A program made the translations under genes and the position numbers. Source: Oscillospiraceae bacterium (lineage in GTDB: Bacteria > Bacillota > Clostridia > Oscillospirales > Ruminococcaceae). Taken from it: a DNA stretch of 5,889 bases. Shown piece after piece: positions 5,532 through 5,889 of the stretch (position 1 is the stretch's first letter; every line of letters begins with the position of its first letter). The stretch covers positions 1 through 5,889 of the forward strand of contig SVMQ01000152.1 of the NCBI GenBank assembly GCA_015067375.1, read 5' to 3'. The notes under the pieces are model-generated. The model did not search any database. It was not told the DNA's origin and saw only the letters and a program-made list of their open reading frames with translations.

Positions 5532-5889
5532 TTATCTGAAGCTCGGAAGCTCGTCAAGCGTTATCACATAGTCGTCGTTGTAGATCTGTTTAAGTGTATC
5601 GACATCGTTTTCCTTTGTGATGTAGTCAGTATGCCATGTCATGAAATAGCACCACTTAGCGCCCTTATCTGTAAGCTGCTCCGATGTGGGGATAGTGCCG
5701 CACTCATGGAAGCAGATAGGCTTTCTGTCGCCAATGAGGTACTCGCACACGCGGTACAGCACCTGATTTGCGCCCTTGGTGTAGGAGTCGCCGCCTACGA
5801 TATCGCAATACTCGTCGCCGGGGTACCAGTCCACAGCATCCTTACCCATGGAGTGCGAATATCCAAGCACCCAGATAAGGTTGTTAAGA
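5532..5889 (-). CDS. GH26 glycoside hydrolase (beta-mannanase type), C-terminal 118 residues, 5' end outside window
   Basis: The frame is open to the right edge (reading LNNLIWVLGYS at the edge) and ends at TAA in 5532-5534. GH26 enzymes are retaining (beta/alpha)8-barrel hydrolases, mostly endo-beta-1,4-mannanases, with a few xylanases and lichenases. The visible part covers the last barrel strands: LIWVLGYS, the WYPGDEYCDIVGGDSY block, KPICFHECGTIP with the expected nucleophile glutamate at 5703-5705, and FMTWHTDY near the end, then the closing VITLDELPSF segment. These together are characteristic of mannanase-type GH26. The acid/base and any signal peptide or upstream modules lie outside the window. 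The protein stops right after the barrel, with no C-terminal dockerin, binding module or sorting signal, so any targeting module must be N-terminal. It is convergent with the S-component gene. Confidence 0.88.
   Translation of the reverse strand, partial: LNNLIWVLGYSHSMGKDAVDWYPGDEYCDIVGGDSYTKGANQVLYRVCEYLIGDRKPICFHECGTIPTSEQLTDKGAKWCYFMTWHTDYITKENDVDTLKQIYNDDYVITLDELPSFR

Overview
The window looks like chromosomal DNA of a plant-fibre-degrading Firmicute, most likely a Ruminococcus-like Oscillospiraceae member. This is an inference from several cues: strong Shine-Dalgarno sequences, two exact sigma-A consensus promoters, a GH26 mannanase-type enzyme, an intracellular GH2 glycosidase, an ECF vitamin-type S component, and a CapA-like protein with FN3 and Ig-like domains. 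No RNA gene, insertion sequence, phage gene or CRISPR array was seen. Coding density is high, and all gaps between genes are under 150 bases.

Layout from left to right. (1) Positions 1-1223, minus strand: the first 407 codons of a CapA-family metallophosphatase-like protein, cut by the left edge. It carries an FN3-like and a BIG2-like domain before the catalytic domain and has no visible signal peptide. (2) Positions 1237-2946, minus strand: a 569-residue protein of unknown function with a novel N-terminal region and an (alpha/alpha)-barrel-like helical C-terminal region. Its stop codon overlaps the Shine-Dalgarno sequence of the CapA gene, so the two form a tight, probably translationally coupled operon. 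(3) Positions 2947-3090: a compact control region holding a terminator-like hairpin, an exact TTGACA-17-TATAAT promoter for the operon, and two overlapping inverted repeats in the leader. (4) Positions 3091-4812, minus strand: a cytoplasmic GH2-family glycosidase. (5) Positions 4813-4935: a divergent promoter region with a second exact consensus promoter on the plus strand and a 12-base direct repeat overlapping its -35 box. (6) Positions 4936-5487, plus strand: an ECF transporter S component, followed by a textbook terminator. (7) Positions 5532-5889, minus strand: the last 118 residues of a GH26 enzyme, convergent with the S component.

How the genes may work together: GH26 enzymes cut mannan or related beta-glucans outside the cell, and a cytoplasmic GH2 could trim imported oligosaccharides, but nothing here proves they share a substrate. 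The S component would use ECF energising subunits encoded elsewhere. The unknown protein plus CapA-like pair is the most intriguing unit. CapA is known from poly-gamma-glutamate and other surface-polymer contexts, but here it lacks an export signal and is paired with an uncharacterised helical-barrel protein, and no ligase gene is visible in the window.
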